Shown: one piece after another, positions 7,022 through 15,273 of the stretch
How positions within the stretch are numbered: position 1 is the first letter of the stretch
How the letters are laid out: each line of letters opens with the position of its first letter
Origin: Nitrospiraceae bacterium
GTDB lineage: Bacteria; Nitrospirota; Nitrospiria; Nitrospirales; Nitrospiraceae
DNA: 45,437 bases
Direction: 5' to 3'
NCBI GenBank assembly: GCA_919902505.1
Contig: CAKKRE010000062.1
Span: 1 to 45,437 of the forward strand
Position numbers and translations under genes: made by a program
The notes under the pieces: model-generated
The model's input: only the letters and a program-made list of their open reading frames with translations
What the model was told of the DNA's origin: nothing
Databases searched by the model: none

Positions 7022-7201
7022 TCATGCTGTGACGGTGCCCCAGCCTTCGATTGAGGTGAATGGGATGACGACGATGCGCTTACAGCGTTTGCATTTGAGC
7101 TCAAGGCCTTGCCCACGGACTTTGGCAATGAGTTGTCCGCACTCGCAGCGCGTCTCACTGTCTTGGCAGGAAGGAGATGCCAAAATTTTTCCTGTGATCA
7201 T
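7022..7201 (-). CDS. Com-like zinc-finger microprotein (59 aa)
   Basis: This 59-residue protein contains TRCECGQLIAKVRGQG and LELKCKRCKRIVVI. It is clearly a paralogue of the product at 2125-2346, with the same C-x-C/C-x2-C spacing and matching flanking residues. It lies directly upstream of the porin gene on the same strand. Its TGA overlaps an ATG in the porin frame as ATGA. Mu-type Com proteins activate translation of an overlapping downstream gene, so it may influence porin synthesis, although that is inference. The Fur-box-like site at 7231-7249 lies 30 bases before its start. Confidence 0.65.
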   Translation of the reverse strand: MITGKILASPSCQDSETRCECGQLIAKVRGQGLELKCKRCKRIVVIPFTSIEGWGTVTA

Positions 7202-7230
7202 AGCGGGTGGTCGGCCCCGTTCGTTAAATT

Positions 7231-7249
7231 GAGAACGATTATTAATATC
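7231..7249. promoter_or_regulatory. Fur-box-like operator between the porin operon and apbE
   Basis: The 19-mer GAGAACGATTATTAATATC matches 14 of 19 positions of the classic Fur consensus (GATAATGATAATCATTATC). It lies in the gap between the minus-strand Com-like/porin genes and plus-strand apbE, where a dimeric repressor could act on both. Fur itself is encoded at 14689. I counted the match by eye; no score was calculated. Confidence 0.55.
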
Positions 7250-7275
7250 CCGATCAGCTGAGGAATGTCAAGTCT

Positions 7276-7305
7276 GGCCACCAATTAAAAGTTGGCCGCC
7301 TTTTT
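7276..7305 (+). terminator. Terminator-like hairpin upstream of apbE
   Basis: GGCCACCAA and TTGGCCGCC form a stem with a two-base internal mismatch and a seven-base loop, followed by five T. No plus-strand gene lies just upstream, so it could be a leader attenuator for apbE or a chance structure. Apart from this and the Fur-like site, 7202-7532 shows no gene. Confidence 0.3.
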
Positions 7306-7532
7306 GTGTGCTCTGCGCGCCTGCCGCAGGTGATTGTGTGCGATAGAGTGGGGTAGGGGAAAGGAGCGTTCGCCTGCTGGTCGGCGCGACGGGCGACATT
7401 TGCATTTTGCAGGCGTCCCGCAGAAGATGGACGCGTGTGCGCGCAAATCAGCGCCGGGCTGCGCCAATGAAGTTGTGTGAACTATTGAGTGCCAAGCGTA
7501 GTCTGTTTGCCATATTCGTCGGAGGTGGTGGG

Positions 7533-8564
7533 GTGGAGATAGGATATCGGTTTGCAGTCATGAGCGGGATCTTCCTGCTCTTGTTCTCGTCCGGATGTGC
7601 GACGACAAGGTCTGAATCCGCTCCTGTCGTCGTGAAGCGAACGCAGATGCAGATGGGTACGCTCGTGACCATTACGTCGGTGGCGTCTGATCGCCGGCGG
7701 GCGCAGGATGCAGCATCGGCTGGATTCCAGGAGATTCATCGCGTGGAAGAGTTGCTCAGTACCTGGATTGCGACCAGTGAACTCTCGCGGGTCAATGCTG
7801 TCGCCGGCAGGGACGCCGTCACGCTCAGCCGCGACACGATGAAGGTGCTGGAAGCCTCGCTCGAAATGGCCCGGCTGACGGAGGGAGGGTTTAATATTCT
7901 CGTCGGCCCGGCGGTTGAGGCCTGGAGCGTTCTCGATCGGCAGCACATTCCATCCGATGCGGTCTTACAGGCGGTTCGCCCGCTGACGGAGTTGCGTTCG
8001 CTACATCTGAATGTCGCAGAGAAGACGGTCTATTTGGCCAAGCCTGGAATGCGGGTAGATGTGGGCGGGATCGGCAAAGGCTTTGCTGCGGATATGGCTG
8101 TCGCAGCCATGCAGGAGGCCGGAGCCACTGCAGGTGTCGTGGCCCTCTCGGGGGATATCAGGACCTTCGGCAGACTTCCGGGCGGCATGAAATTTCCCTT
8201 CGGCATCCGGCATCCGAGGCATGAAGAGACTGTGCTGGCTTTTATTGAGCTTCAGGATGAGGCGATTTCGACCGCAGGTGACTACGAGCGGTACTTCGAG
8301 CGGGATGGAGTGCGCTATCACCACATCCTCGATCCGATCACTTTGCAACCGGCTCGTGACTGCCAAAGCGTGACCGTGGTCGCCGGCGACGGACTGACGG
8401 CAGATGGCCTGGATACCGGCATTTTTGTGATGGGACGTGAGCGAGGGCTGGCGTTGGTTGAGCGGTTGCCGGGGGTCGGTGCGGTGATCGTAGATCGCGA
8501 CGGCAAAGTCTGGGTTTCTTCGTATCTCAAGGGGAGAGTGAGGATGAATGATGGTAGCGAGTAA
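7533..8564 (+). CDS. apbE: ApbE-type FAD:protein FMN transferase, lipoprotein
   Basis: ApbE motifs are present in order: MQMGTLVTIT, a central VDVGGIGKGFAADMA, EAISTAGDYERYF, HHILDPITLQPA and the metal-binding TADGLDTGIFVMG. The enzyme uses FAD and Mg to attach FMN to a Thr of exported target proteins. The FMN protein at 4246-4932 with its SGAT site is the likely client. GTG 7533 is chosen because GGAGG lies shortly before it. It leads into a lipoprotein signal (MSGIFLLLFSSGC, Cys as lipid anchor), so the enzyme sits at the outer face of a membrane. An upstream in-frame ATG at 7407 lacks a good site. The next gene overlaps its 3' end by 17 bases. Confidence 0.88.
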   Translation: MEIGYRFAVMSGIFLLLFSSGCATTRSESAPVVVKRTQMQMGTLVTITSVASDRRRAQDAASAGFQEIHRVEELLSTWIATSELSRVNAVAGRDAVTLSRDTMKVLEASLEMARLTEGGFNILVGPAVEAWSVLDRQHIPSDAVLQAVRPLTELRSLHLNVAEKTVYLAKPGMRVDVGGIGKGFAADMAVAAMQEAGATAGVVALSGDIRTFGRLPGGMKFPFGIRHPRHEETVLAFIELQDEAISTAGDYERYFERDGVRYHHILDPITLQPARDCQSVTVVAGDGLTADGLDTGIFVMGRERGLALVERLPGVGAVIVDRDGKVWVSSYLKGRVRMNDGSE

Positions 8565-8919
8565 TTCCATCCAAGGTGGACGTTCCGGAGGGGGCTTGGC
8601 CTGTGGTTGGCGCTGGGAAGGTATGCTCGCAGGGATAGTAGTCGGCCTGCTCGTATTGAGCGCGTGCATCGGTAGTTCACAATATTTTCACGATGCGGTC
8701 AACGAGGCGACGCAAGAGATGGTCGGGAAGCGATATGGATCACCGCATAAGACACAAGCGGCCGCAGACGGGGGAGAAATCTGGACCTATTTCGACCGCG
8801 GCAGCGGAACGGCGGGTTTCGGGGGTCAAGTGCGAGGAGGCGGCTGCCGGGCCTATGTCTTGACGTTCGACAAGCAGGCGGTCTTGCGAGGCTGGGAACA
8901 GCAACTCTGCCAGGGATAA
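8548..8919 (+). CDS. Small lipoprotein downstream of apbE
   Basis: The N-terminal helix ends in LLVLSACIGSS, a lipobox with the Cys at residue 40 if the first ATG is used. A start at MLAGIVVG (residue 26) would give a more normal signal. The mature part is about 84 residues and Gly-rich, with KRYGSPHKTQ and EIWTYFDRGSG and a Cys near each end. It overlaps apbE by 17 bases and is therefore coupled to it. No family is recognised. It converges with tonB, ten bases away. Confidence 0.55.
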   Translation: MMVASNSIQGGRSGGGLACGWRWEGMLAGIVVGLLVLSACIGSSQYFHDAVNEATQEMVGKRYGSPHKTQAAADGGEIWTYFDRGSGTAGFGGQVRGGGCRAYVLTFDKQAVLRGWEQQLCQG

Positions 8920-8929
8920 CTCCCCGGGC

Positions 8930-9892
8930 TTATCGGTTCAGGTAGTAGCCGAGCGGTATTTGCATTGTGACTGAGGATTTTTCGAGCGGCTGGGACAGGG
9001 TGAGCGGTGAGGTCTGCCGGATGGTTTCCAGTGCCGCCTGATCGAGCACATCGTGCCCGGAGCTTCTTGCGATGGTGGCCGATGTAATGTGTCCGTCTTC
9101 CTGAATCACAATCCGTACAATCACCCGACCCTCCAGGCGATGCAGCCTCGCCGTGACAGGATATTGTTTGAGTGCTTCAATCCGCTGGAGCAAAGGTCCT
9201 GCGAGCCAGCCATAATCCGGTTTTCGTAAAACCTGAGTCGTACTGTTCGATGGAACGAGCGATGCCGTGTGAGCCGGAGAGGTGGCGGGCTCAGAGGGCG
9301 ATTGTGATGTCGATCCTGACATTTCTGGGGTGAGAGGGGCGTCTGCAAGCGGGGGATTTGCCATCTGGGGCAGTGAGCGGGGATCAGGGAGGGCCTCGAC
9401 CGGTGCCGATGTCGTGTGCAGGGAAGGGCGAAGTTCTTTCTTCGTTTCCTGAGGTTCGGGAGGACTAGAGACCACAGGAGTGCGTTCAAGCAGTTGTGCA
9501 GGAGCCTGCTGAGGCGGGGAGAGGGCTGGTTCGATTGTGTCATGTTCGACCGTTGCCGGAGAGCTTGAGGTAGTGGCCGGCATGGTCGGTAGCGCTGCCT
9601 GAGATGGTGTGGGACGCAGGGCTGTCGCTGGAACGTTACGTTGAGCCGGTCGGATAATTGCTGCAACAGGTGGTGGCGCACCGGGCGCGACCGGGGCAGG
9701 CGTCGCCGGCGGTTGAGAACCGACGACGGTGACATCCCATTGAAAGGATGAAGAGGGAGGTGCCAGGCCGATTTTGGCGACGAAGAGTCCGGCCAGGAGA
9801 ATGGCGCTGCCGTGCAGGCCGAGCGAGATGATCCACCCGCTCGCATGGAAGCGGATGAAGGGGTCCGATATGCCGGGCTGGCGGGCCGTCAC
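8930..9892 (-). CDS. tonB: TonB energy-transducing protein
   Basis: The 320-residue protein has one N-terminal membrane helix (IISLGLHGSAILLAGLFV), a long Pro/Ser/Thr-rich spacer (about residues 45-225) that can span the periplasm, and a C-terminal TonB domain with YPVTARLHRLEGRVIVRI, QEDGHITSATIARSSG and a final PLGYYLNR. TonB passes proton-motive energy from ExbBD to outer-membrane receptors that import ferric chelates. Its ATG overlaps the exbD stop as ATGA. No TonB-dependent receptor gene is present in the window, so the receptor must lie elsewhere. Confidence 0.85.
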   Translation of the reverse strand: MTARQPGISDPFIRFHASGWIISLGLHGSAILLAGLFVAKIGLAPPSSSFQWDVTVVGSQPPATPAPVAPGAPPPVAAIIRPAQRNVPATALRPTPSQAALPTMPATTSSSPATVEHDTIEPALSPPQQAPAQLLERTPVVSSPPEPQETKKELRPSLHTTSAPVEALPDPRSLPQMANPPLADAPLTPEMSGSTSQSPSEPATSPAHTASLVPSNSTTQVLRKPDYGWLAGPLLQRIEALKQYPVTARLHRLEGRVIVRIVIQEDGHITSATIARSSGHDVLDQAALETIRQTSPLTLSQPLEKSSVTMQIPLGYYLNR

Positions 9893-10263
9893 AGCCGTAC
9901 CACCTCCAGACTGACGGACTGAAATCCCAGACCTCGTATTTCGTCTACCACCGAGACAAACCGTTCCAGTAACGTAACTTTGTCGGCTCGTACGACCACC
10001 AGCGATTCGCGAGGGTGCGCCAGCATGACAGTCTTGAGCCCGTCCGGTGGGACGGGGCGGTCGTTGAGGAACAGGTCGCCGTTTGCGGTTAAGGTCACCA
10101 CGACGGGGACATCTTTGTGATCTCCGGCCTCTTTGGCCTTGGCGAGATTCACAGGGATCTGGCCGGTGCTGATGAAGGTGGCGGTGGTGAGGACGATGAC
10201 GAGTAGCACGAGCATCACGTCGACCAGCGGAATGACGTTGATTTGATTAACCTCGCGTTCCAT
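9889..10263 (-). CDS. exbD: ExbD/TolR-type biopolymer transport protein
   Basis: A 124-residue protein with the ExbD layout: short cytoplasmic N-terminus (MEREVNQINVIPLVDVML), one membrane helix (VMLVLLVIVLTTATFI) carrying the conserved Asp of VPLVDV-type motifs, then a periplasmic domain ending LGFQSVSLEVVRL. The Asp in the helix is the proton-carrying residue of the family. It overlaps exbB by 17 bases upstream and tonB by four bases downstream, so the three genes are one unit. Confidence 0.85.
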   Translation of the reverse strand: MEREVNQINVIPLVDVMLVLLVIVLTTATFISTGQIPVNLAKAKEAGDHKDVPVVVTLTANGDLFLNDRPVPPDGLKTVMLAHPRESLVVVRADKVTLLERFVSVVDEIRGLGFQSVSLEVVRL

Positions 10264-10678
10264 GTTGCACCTTATAGATCGTCAGCAGTTCGGTGACCCG
10301 CCGGCGGAGAATATTGTTCATCACGACGCAGGGGATGGCGACGAGCAGGCCGACAGCCGTCGCCTTCAGGGCCAGGCTTAAGCCGATCATAATGGTATTC
10401 ACGGCCATCGTGCCTGAGGTTCCCATCGTGTGGAAGGTCATCATAATACCGAGGACGGTCCCCAGCAATCCGATGTAAGGAGCATTGGCGGCCACCGTGC
10501 CGATGATGACCAGGCGTTTGGTCAGCGCCATTTCAAACGTTTGAATGTCCGTGAATTGGGACAGGTCCACGCGTCGATAGTAGAGCCACCGCTCGACCGC
10601 CACTGCCACCGACCAGATGCTCAAGGCTAGCAACATGCCGATGATTCCATATTCTACCGCATTCTTCAGCAGATCCAT
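10247..10678 (-). CDS. exbB: ExbB/TolQ-type proton channel protein
   Basis: The start at 10678 has GGAGG shortly upstream and gives a 143-residue protein with three membrane helices. The MotA/TolQ/ExbB motif is visible: NAPYIGLLGTVLGIMMTFH, then GLSLALKATAVGLLVAIP. ExbB forms the pentameric channel around ExbD and, with it, energises TonB. At 143 residues it is a short version of the family (often 230 or more), lacking a long N-terminal extension. A much longer frame to 10864 runs into the fbpC gene and is unlikely. Confidence 0.85.
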   Translation of the reverse strand: MDLLKNAVEYGIIGMLLALSIWSVAVAVERWLYYRRVDLSQFTDIQTFEMALTKRLVIIGTVAANAPYIGLLGTVLGIMMTFHTMGTSGTMAVNTIMIGLSLALKATAVGLLVAIPCVVMNNILRRRVTELLTIYKVQHGTRG

Positions 10679-10763
10679 GCGTCGATCCTCCGCCTCTCGC
10701 TGTTGGTTGTCTTGGGGCACCCCCGCCCTGCTCTCGGTATGGAGGCCTGGATTGAGCTCGGTC

Positions 10764-11942
10764 TTACGGGGGTGGGGCGTTGCCGCGTTCTGGTTCCTTC
10801 TTTCCTGACGATTCGGACGGTTGCGGGAAGAGGACGGTATGGGTTGCCACCACTCGAAGCGCAATCGCCGTGCCGACCTGATAAATACTCAGAGACGATT
10901 CGCTGCTGTGGACGATCTGTCCGGAGGGGAGCTGAATCGTGTACACATTTTCGGAGCCTTTGAATTGCCTTGCCAGAATATGGGTATCTGCGCCCTTGGT
11001 CGGGACGATATGAATGTCGTCGGGGCGAATCATCACGACCACGTTAGTTCCAGTCGCGAGATGCTGCGTGTTGGGGAACTCCCCGATCTCGGTGGTCACC
11101 AAATCGTTGGCCACGACCCCGGAGATAAAGTCAGCTTGTCCGACGAAATCGGCCACGAAGGGAGTGGTGGGGACGTGGTAAATCGCTTCAGGGGTATCGA
11201 ATTGCTCCAGTCGCCCCCGGTTCAGGACCGCGACACGGTCGGCCATGGAAAATGCTTCGTCGTGGTCATGAGTGACAAGGATGGCCGTGGTCTTGGTCTG
11301 TCGAAGCAGGGCGTGGAGATCTTGTCGCATGCGGCTCGCCATGTCGGGATCGAGATTGCTGAACGGTTCGTCGAGCAGCAACAACACCGGGCGCAGGGCG
11401 AGGGCGCGGGCGAGCGCGACGCGTTGCTGTTGTCCCCCTGAGAGCTCATGCGGATACCGCTGTTCCAGTCCGCGCAAGCCGGTGAGGGTAAGGAGGTCAG
11501 CGACGATGGCCTTCTGCTGTGGGCGAGAGAGGTGGCTGAGCCCGAAGGCGATATTTTTCTCCACGCGCAGATGTGGAAACAGCGCGTATTCTTGAAAGAC
11601 CATGCCAATGTGCCGCTGTTCAGTCGGCACCATCAGGTCGCGCGATGACACGAGCCGGCCGGACAGAGAAATGCTCCCGTCGGTGACCCGCTCGAATCCT
11701 GCAATCGCGCGGAGAATGGTGGTTTTGCCGCATCCGGATGGTCCCAGGAGACAGAGGATTTCGCCCTGGTGGACCGTGAGCGTGATCTGTTCGACAGCAG
11801 GACGATTGGGCTCGTAGGCGCAGGAGATCCCGCGTAGTTCAAGGACGGGAGACTGTTCGGCGGCGAGATCCATGGCGTCAGGCATCGTAGATGCCCCCTG
11901 TGCCTGGTGCTCGCGGATGTCTGAGTCGTTCACGGGATTCAA
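10764..11942 (-). CDS. fbpC: Ferric iron ABC transporter ATP-binding protein (FbpC-type)
   Basis: A complete ABC ATPase: Walker A GPSGCGKTT, Q-loop VFQEYALFPHL, signature LSGGQQQR, Walker B LLLLDEPFSNLD and H-loop THDHDEA. A C-terminal TOBE-like regulatory domain follows (IRPDDIHIVP, GSENVYTIQLPSG). This matches FbpC/PotA-type importers. The first codon is TTG, overlapping the permease stop as TTGA, with GAGG eight bases upstream. ATG 11885 is an alternative with an AGGGGG site. It is the third gene of fbpA-fbpB-fbpC and lies directly upstream of exbB, so iron import and TonB energy supply are probably co-expressed. Confidence 0.87.
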   Translation of the reverse strand: MNPVNDSDIREHQAQGASTMPDAMDLAAEQSPVLELRGISCAYEPNRPAVEQITLTVHQGEILCLLGPSGCGKTTILRAIAGFERVTDGSISLSGRLVSSRDLMVPTEQRHIGMVFQEYALFPHLRVEKNIAFGLSHLSRPQQKAIVADLLTLTGLRGLEQRYPHELSGGQQQRVALARALALRPVLLLLDEPFSNLDPDMASRMRQDLHALLRQTKTTAILVTHDHDEAFSMADRVAVLNRGRLEQFDTPEAIYHVPTTPFVADFVGQADFISGVVANDLVTTEIGEFPNTQHLATGTNVVVMIRPDDIHIVPTKGADTHILARQFKGSENVYTIQLPSGQIVHSSESSLSIYQVGTAIALRVVATHTVLFPQPSESSGKKEPERGNAPPP

Positions 11943-13543
11943 CTAACGACCTCTTGGTCACGTCCGCGCCAATCCTTGGATACCAGTAGCAGCAAGGCCG
12001 GCAGGCTCAGGAGCACGATCAACAATGCGGCGGGCGCCGCCAGCTGATAGTACTCCTCGCTGGCTTCGAGCCATACACGAATTGCCAGTGTATCAAATCC
12101 TACCGGCCGCAGCAGCAATGTGGCTGGAAGTTCCTTCATGGTCTGGAGGAACATCAGGACCCAGGCCGCAATAAAACCGTTACGAATGAGCGGAAGGGTC
12201 ACGCGCCGGAGGGTCCGGCGAGTCGTGCAGCCCAGGGTGCGTGCCACCTCTTCCACATTGGGGGTGACTTGTTGGAGCGCCGGCTCCATCGACTGCAGGC
12301 CGACCGGGAGAAAATGCAGGATGTAGGCAACGAGCAACACCGCGACGGTGCCGTACAAGACCGGCACGAAGTGCGTAAAGAGCACAAGGACCGCGAGGGC
12401 GGCGACAGGACCGGGCAAGGCATAGCCGGCATAGGCGGCTTGGAGGCAGGCGAGATTGAGTCGGGAAGGCCGGCGGCTGGCGAGATAGGCCAGCGGAAGT
12501 CCGATGATCACGGCTCCACAGGCCGCCAGTGCCGACAGGAAGGTGCTGTTCCAGATGAAGCCGAAAAAACGCGCATCCAGGGCGCCCTGTGCAATCGCTT
12601 CGATACTCCACTGGATCAACATGACAGCCGGAATCCAGAATGCGGCTCCGAACACCAGTACGACGTACCCGGTGATGAGTGCCGTTCCAGCGGAGCCGGC
12701 ATGGTGCCGGGTCGCCCGTCGATAGCGGCCGGATGTTTGGTAGAAGCGACTCCGCTGGCGAAACCATCGTTCCGTGACCAGGAAGATGATGGCCATCACG
12801 ACGAGGAGCAGGCTGAGAATGCTGGCGGCCGTATGGTCGTAGCGGCTGGTCATCTGTTGATAGACCGCATACGTGAGTGTCTGGTAGCGGAGCAGAGAGA
12901 CCGCCCCGAAGTCCGAGATCACATACAAAATCACGAGCGCCAGTCCTGCGGCAATGGCGGGGCGGATGAGCGGGAGCGTGACGCGCCAGAGTGTGGTCCA
13001 AGGAGCAACGCCGCAGACGCGTGCCACTTCCTCAAAGGACATATTCAGATTCAGCAGTGCACCTCGGACCAGCAGGTACACAAACGGAAACGTATCGAGG
13101 GCCATGATCAGTGTGACGCCGACAAAGCTTTGAGGGGAGAGCAGTCGCGCGTCGGGCCCCATGAGCGTCTGCCATCCTTGCTCCACCGGGCCGCCCATTC
13201 CCAGAAGATGGGCATACACATAGGCCAGGACATAGGTCGGCATGGCGAGGGGCAAGGCGAGTGCCCATTCCCAGACCCGGCGACCAGGAAATTCGTATCG
13301 AACGGTGATCCAGGCGAGGGAGACGCCCAGCAGCAGTGTGGTCAAGGCAACGCCGGTGGCCAGCGAGAGGGTGTTCCAGAGAAGTTCGGGAATGCGCGTC
13401 GACCAGAGGCGGCTCCACACGGTCGGTGCGGCGGTGAGCGCCACATAGATGATGTAGCAGGTGGGGAGAACCAGAAATGCGGCAGTGATCAGGCTGATCC
13501 ATTGCAGCGAGGAGGGGGCGTGAGCTCTTGTGGCGGTAAGCAT
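11939..13543 (-). CDS. fbpB: Ferric iron ABC transporter permease (FbpB-type, fused double domain)
   Basis: The 534-residue protein has about twelve membrane helices in two homologous halves. Each half carries an EAA loop for contact with the ATPase (EVARVCGVAPWTTLWRVTLP in the first, EVARTLGCTTRRTLRRVTLP in the second). This double-permease arrangement is usual for FbpB/SfuB iron transporters. It lies between fbpA (18 bases upstream) and fbpC (four-base overlap). The start ATG at 13543 has only a weak ribosome site. Confidence 0.87.
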   Translation of the reverse strand: MLTATRAHAPSSLQWISLITAAFLVLPTCYIIYVALTAAPTVWSRLWSTRIPELLWNTLSLATGVALTTLLLGVSLAWITVRYEFPGRRVWEWALALPLAMPTYVLAYVYAHLLGMGGPVEQGWQTLMGPDARLLSPQSFVGVTLIMALDTFPFVYLLVRGALLNLNMSFEEVARVCGVAPWTTLWRVTLPLIRPAIAAGLALVILYVISDFGAVSLLRYQTLTYAVYQQMTSRYDHTAASILSLLLVVMAIIFLVTERWFRQRSRFYQTSGRYRRATRHHAGSAGTALITGYVVLVFGAAFWIPAVMLIQWSIEAIAQGALDARFFGFIWNSTFLSALAACGAVIIGLPLAYLASRRPSRLNLACLQAAYAGYALPGPVAALAVLVLFTHFVPVLYGTVAVLLVAYILHFLPVGLQSMEPALQQVTPNVEEVARTLGCTTRRTLRRVTLPLIRNGFIAAWVLMFLQTMKELPATLLLRPVGFDTLAIRVWLEASEEYYQLAAPAALLIVLLSLPALLLLVSKDWRGRDQEVVS

Positions 13544-13561
13544 GCGCGGCTGTACAAGAGC

Positions 13562-14593
13562 TTAGCGAAGGCCGACCTGTTCGATCAGCGTGAGGGTGGC
13601 CTCGCGTAATTCGGCCAGTCGAGCCAGGGGGACTTGCGCCGCACGGAACGTGCGCCGGTCGATGAGTGTCGGATCGGCTTTCACGTCCGGATGGAGGGGA
13701 TATTCCTTGTCCAGATCCGCAAACATTTTTTGCCCGGCCTGGGCAACCAGGAATTCAATGAGGAGTTTCGCACTTTCAACGTGTTTGGACGCGCGGGTGA
13801 CGCCGATTCCGGTCACGTTCATGATGGCACCCATGCCGCCCTCTTGCTGATCGGTCATGACTGCGGCGATCGGAGCGGTGGGCTGTGTGGCAAGGTGCCG
13901 ATAGATATAGTAGTGGTTCACAATGCCTGCCGCGACCTGCCCCTTCGCGACGGCGTCCACAATCTGCGAACTTTTTTGGTATACCTGCGTGCCCGCATTG
14001 GCCTTGAGTCCTTGCAGAAACTGCTTCGTCCGTTCGTCTCCGAAGGTGGCTTTGATGACTGACACGCCGGCCTGAAGATACTCGCTGCCGGAATTGGGAA
14101 CGGCGATTTTGTCTTTCCATTGCGGCTGGGCGAGGTCGAATAATGATTTGATCTGATCGGGCTTGACGAGATTGGTATTGTAGACGACGATCCAGAAGCG
14201 GCCTGAGAGTCCGATCCAGCTGTTGTCGGCCGCGCGGAATTGCGACGGGATGGCTCGTTCAACTTCGCGCATATTCATGGGCCGGAGGAGTTTGAGCTCC
14301 CGGGCATGCTCGAGGCTCCCGGCATCGTTCGTCAGGAAGACGTCCGCCGGGGTATGGTCGCCTTCGGCTTGTAACCGGTTGACCAACTCGGTGGTGCCCG
14401 ACGCCAGCAATTCGATTTGGACGCCACTCTTGGCCTGAAATTCGTCCAGCACCGGCTTGATGAGCCGTTCTGCGCGACCCGAATAGACGACGAGTTTCTC
14501 GGCGGCCTCCGCGGTTCCGGTGGCCCACTGCGAAAGCGTCAGCGCTCCGAGGAGTAGCGTCAGCGCCAAAAAGGTGCGACAGGATGAAGCCAT
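13562..14593 (-). CDS. fbpA: Ferric iron-binding periplasmic protein (FbpA-type)
   Basis: A signal peptide (TFLALTLLLGALTLSQWATG, cleavage near AEA-AEK) precedes LVVYSGRAERLIKPVLDEF, typical of the FbpA/Idi cluster of solute-binding proteins. The later motif VNHYYIYRH contains the two adjacent tyrosines that bind Fe3+ in this family. Length (343 residues) is normal. Start 14593 is chosen for GGAGG nine bases upstream; the frame extends to 14692 without a signal peptide. It heads the operon fbpABC-exbBD-tonB. A Fur-box-like sequence overlaps its likely promoter. Confidence 0.87.
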   Translation of the reverse strand: MASSCRTFLALTLLLGALTLSQWATGTAEAAEKLVVYSGRAERLIKPVLDEFQAKSGVQIELLASGTTELVNRLQAEGDHTPADVFLTNDAGSLEHARELKLLRPMNMREVERAIPSQFRAADNSWIGLSGRFWIVVYNTNLVKPDQIKSLFDLAQPQWKDKIAVPNSGSEYLQAGVSVIKATFGDERTKQFLQGLKANAGTQVYQKSSQIVDAVAKGQVAAGIVNHYYIYRHLATQPTAPIAAVMTDQQEGGMGAIMNVTGIGVTRASKHVESAKLLIEFLVAQAGQKMFADLDKEYPLHPDVKADPTLIDRRTFRAAQVPLARLAELREATLTLIEQVGLR

Positions 14594-14640
14594 GCGGCGT
14601 GCCTCCAGAGCGGGGACAGCCTGTACCGGCCATCCTAGTT

Positions 14641-14659
14641 GAAATTGATAAGCTGTCTC
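14641..14659. promoter_or_regulatory. Fur-box-like operator upstream of fbpA
   Basis: GAAATTGATAAGCTGTCTC agrees with 13 of 19 positions of the Fur consensus, by eye. On the minus strand a possible -35 (TTGAGA) and -10 (TAGGAT) with 18-base spacing overlap it, 30-60 bases before the fbpA start. The gap also follows the end of fur. This fits iron-dependent repression of the whole transport operon. Confidence 0.45.
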
Positions 14660-14688
14660 AAGATAGTACTGGATGCGGAAGCGATCCG

Positions 14689-15120
14689 TCAATGGCGGCA
14701 GTGGGCACAGAGGCCGTACAGCTCCAGCCGGTGGGTTTGGATCACAAAGCCGTTCTTGGTTGCGACCTCTTCCTGCAGCCGTTCAATCTCGCAATTCTCG
14801 AACTCCACAATAGTCCCACAGCCGGTGCAGATGAGATGGTCGTGATGACCTTTATGCGAGATATTGTCGTATTGCGTCTGGGTGCCGAAGTGGCGGGCTT
14901 GGGCGATGCCTGCTTCGCAGAAGAGATTCAGCGTGCGGTAAATAGTGGCGAGTCCGAGGTGAGGATCTTTCTTGGCCAGCTGATGATACATCGTCTCGGC
15001 CGTGACGTGTTCTTGTCGCAGGAACGCCGTCAGGATCAGTTCGCGTTGACGAGTCAGCTTCAACTGGTGCTTGGCCAGGTGCTGGCGAAGCACGTCCATT
15101 TCTTTGAGAGTCTTGTTCAT
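14689..15120 (-). CDS. fur: Fur family ferric uptake regulator
   Basis: The N-terminal winged helix contains LKLTRQRELILTAFL and LGLATIYRTLNLFCEAGIA. The metal-binding half carries KGHHDHLICTGCG, IVEFEN and a C-terminal CAHC. These are the Fur signatures, including the CxxC pairs of the structural zinc site. Fur with Fe2+ represses iron uptake genes. The likely targets here are the neighbouring fbpA operon and, possibly, the porin/apbE pair. ATG 15120 gives the standard length (143); ATG 15150 adds ten residues. Neither has a strong ribosome site. Other Fur-family members (PerR, Zur) cannot be fully excluded, but the context favours iron. Confidence 0.85.
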   Translation of the reverse strand: MNKTLKEMDVLRQHLAKHQLKLTRQRELILTAFLRQEHVTAETMYHQLAKKDPHLGLATIYRTLNLFCEAGIAQARHFGTQTQYDNISHKGHHDHLICTGCGTIVEFENCEIERLQEEVATKNGFVIQTHRLELYGLCAHCRH

Positions 15121-15273
15121 GGCGCATGAACCGGTATGAAAGACGCCCATTAAAGACGAAAGTGCCTCGGCGGGTCAAGAGGGGATCCGGCCGGTGCGAT
15201 CATCAATTGACGAACCGAAACCTGCCTGTTTATAGTCCTGCCGGTTGTGGACGATTCAAAGGAGATTCAATAG

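Noticed and set aside
12269-13609. 446-codon plus-strand frame opposite fbpB
   Set aside because: It is the antisense of a convincing 12-helix permease; its composition is charged and low-complexity, typical of an antisense shadow in high-GC DNA.
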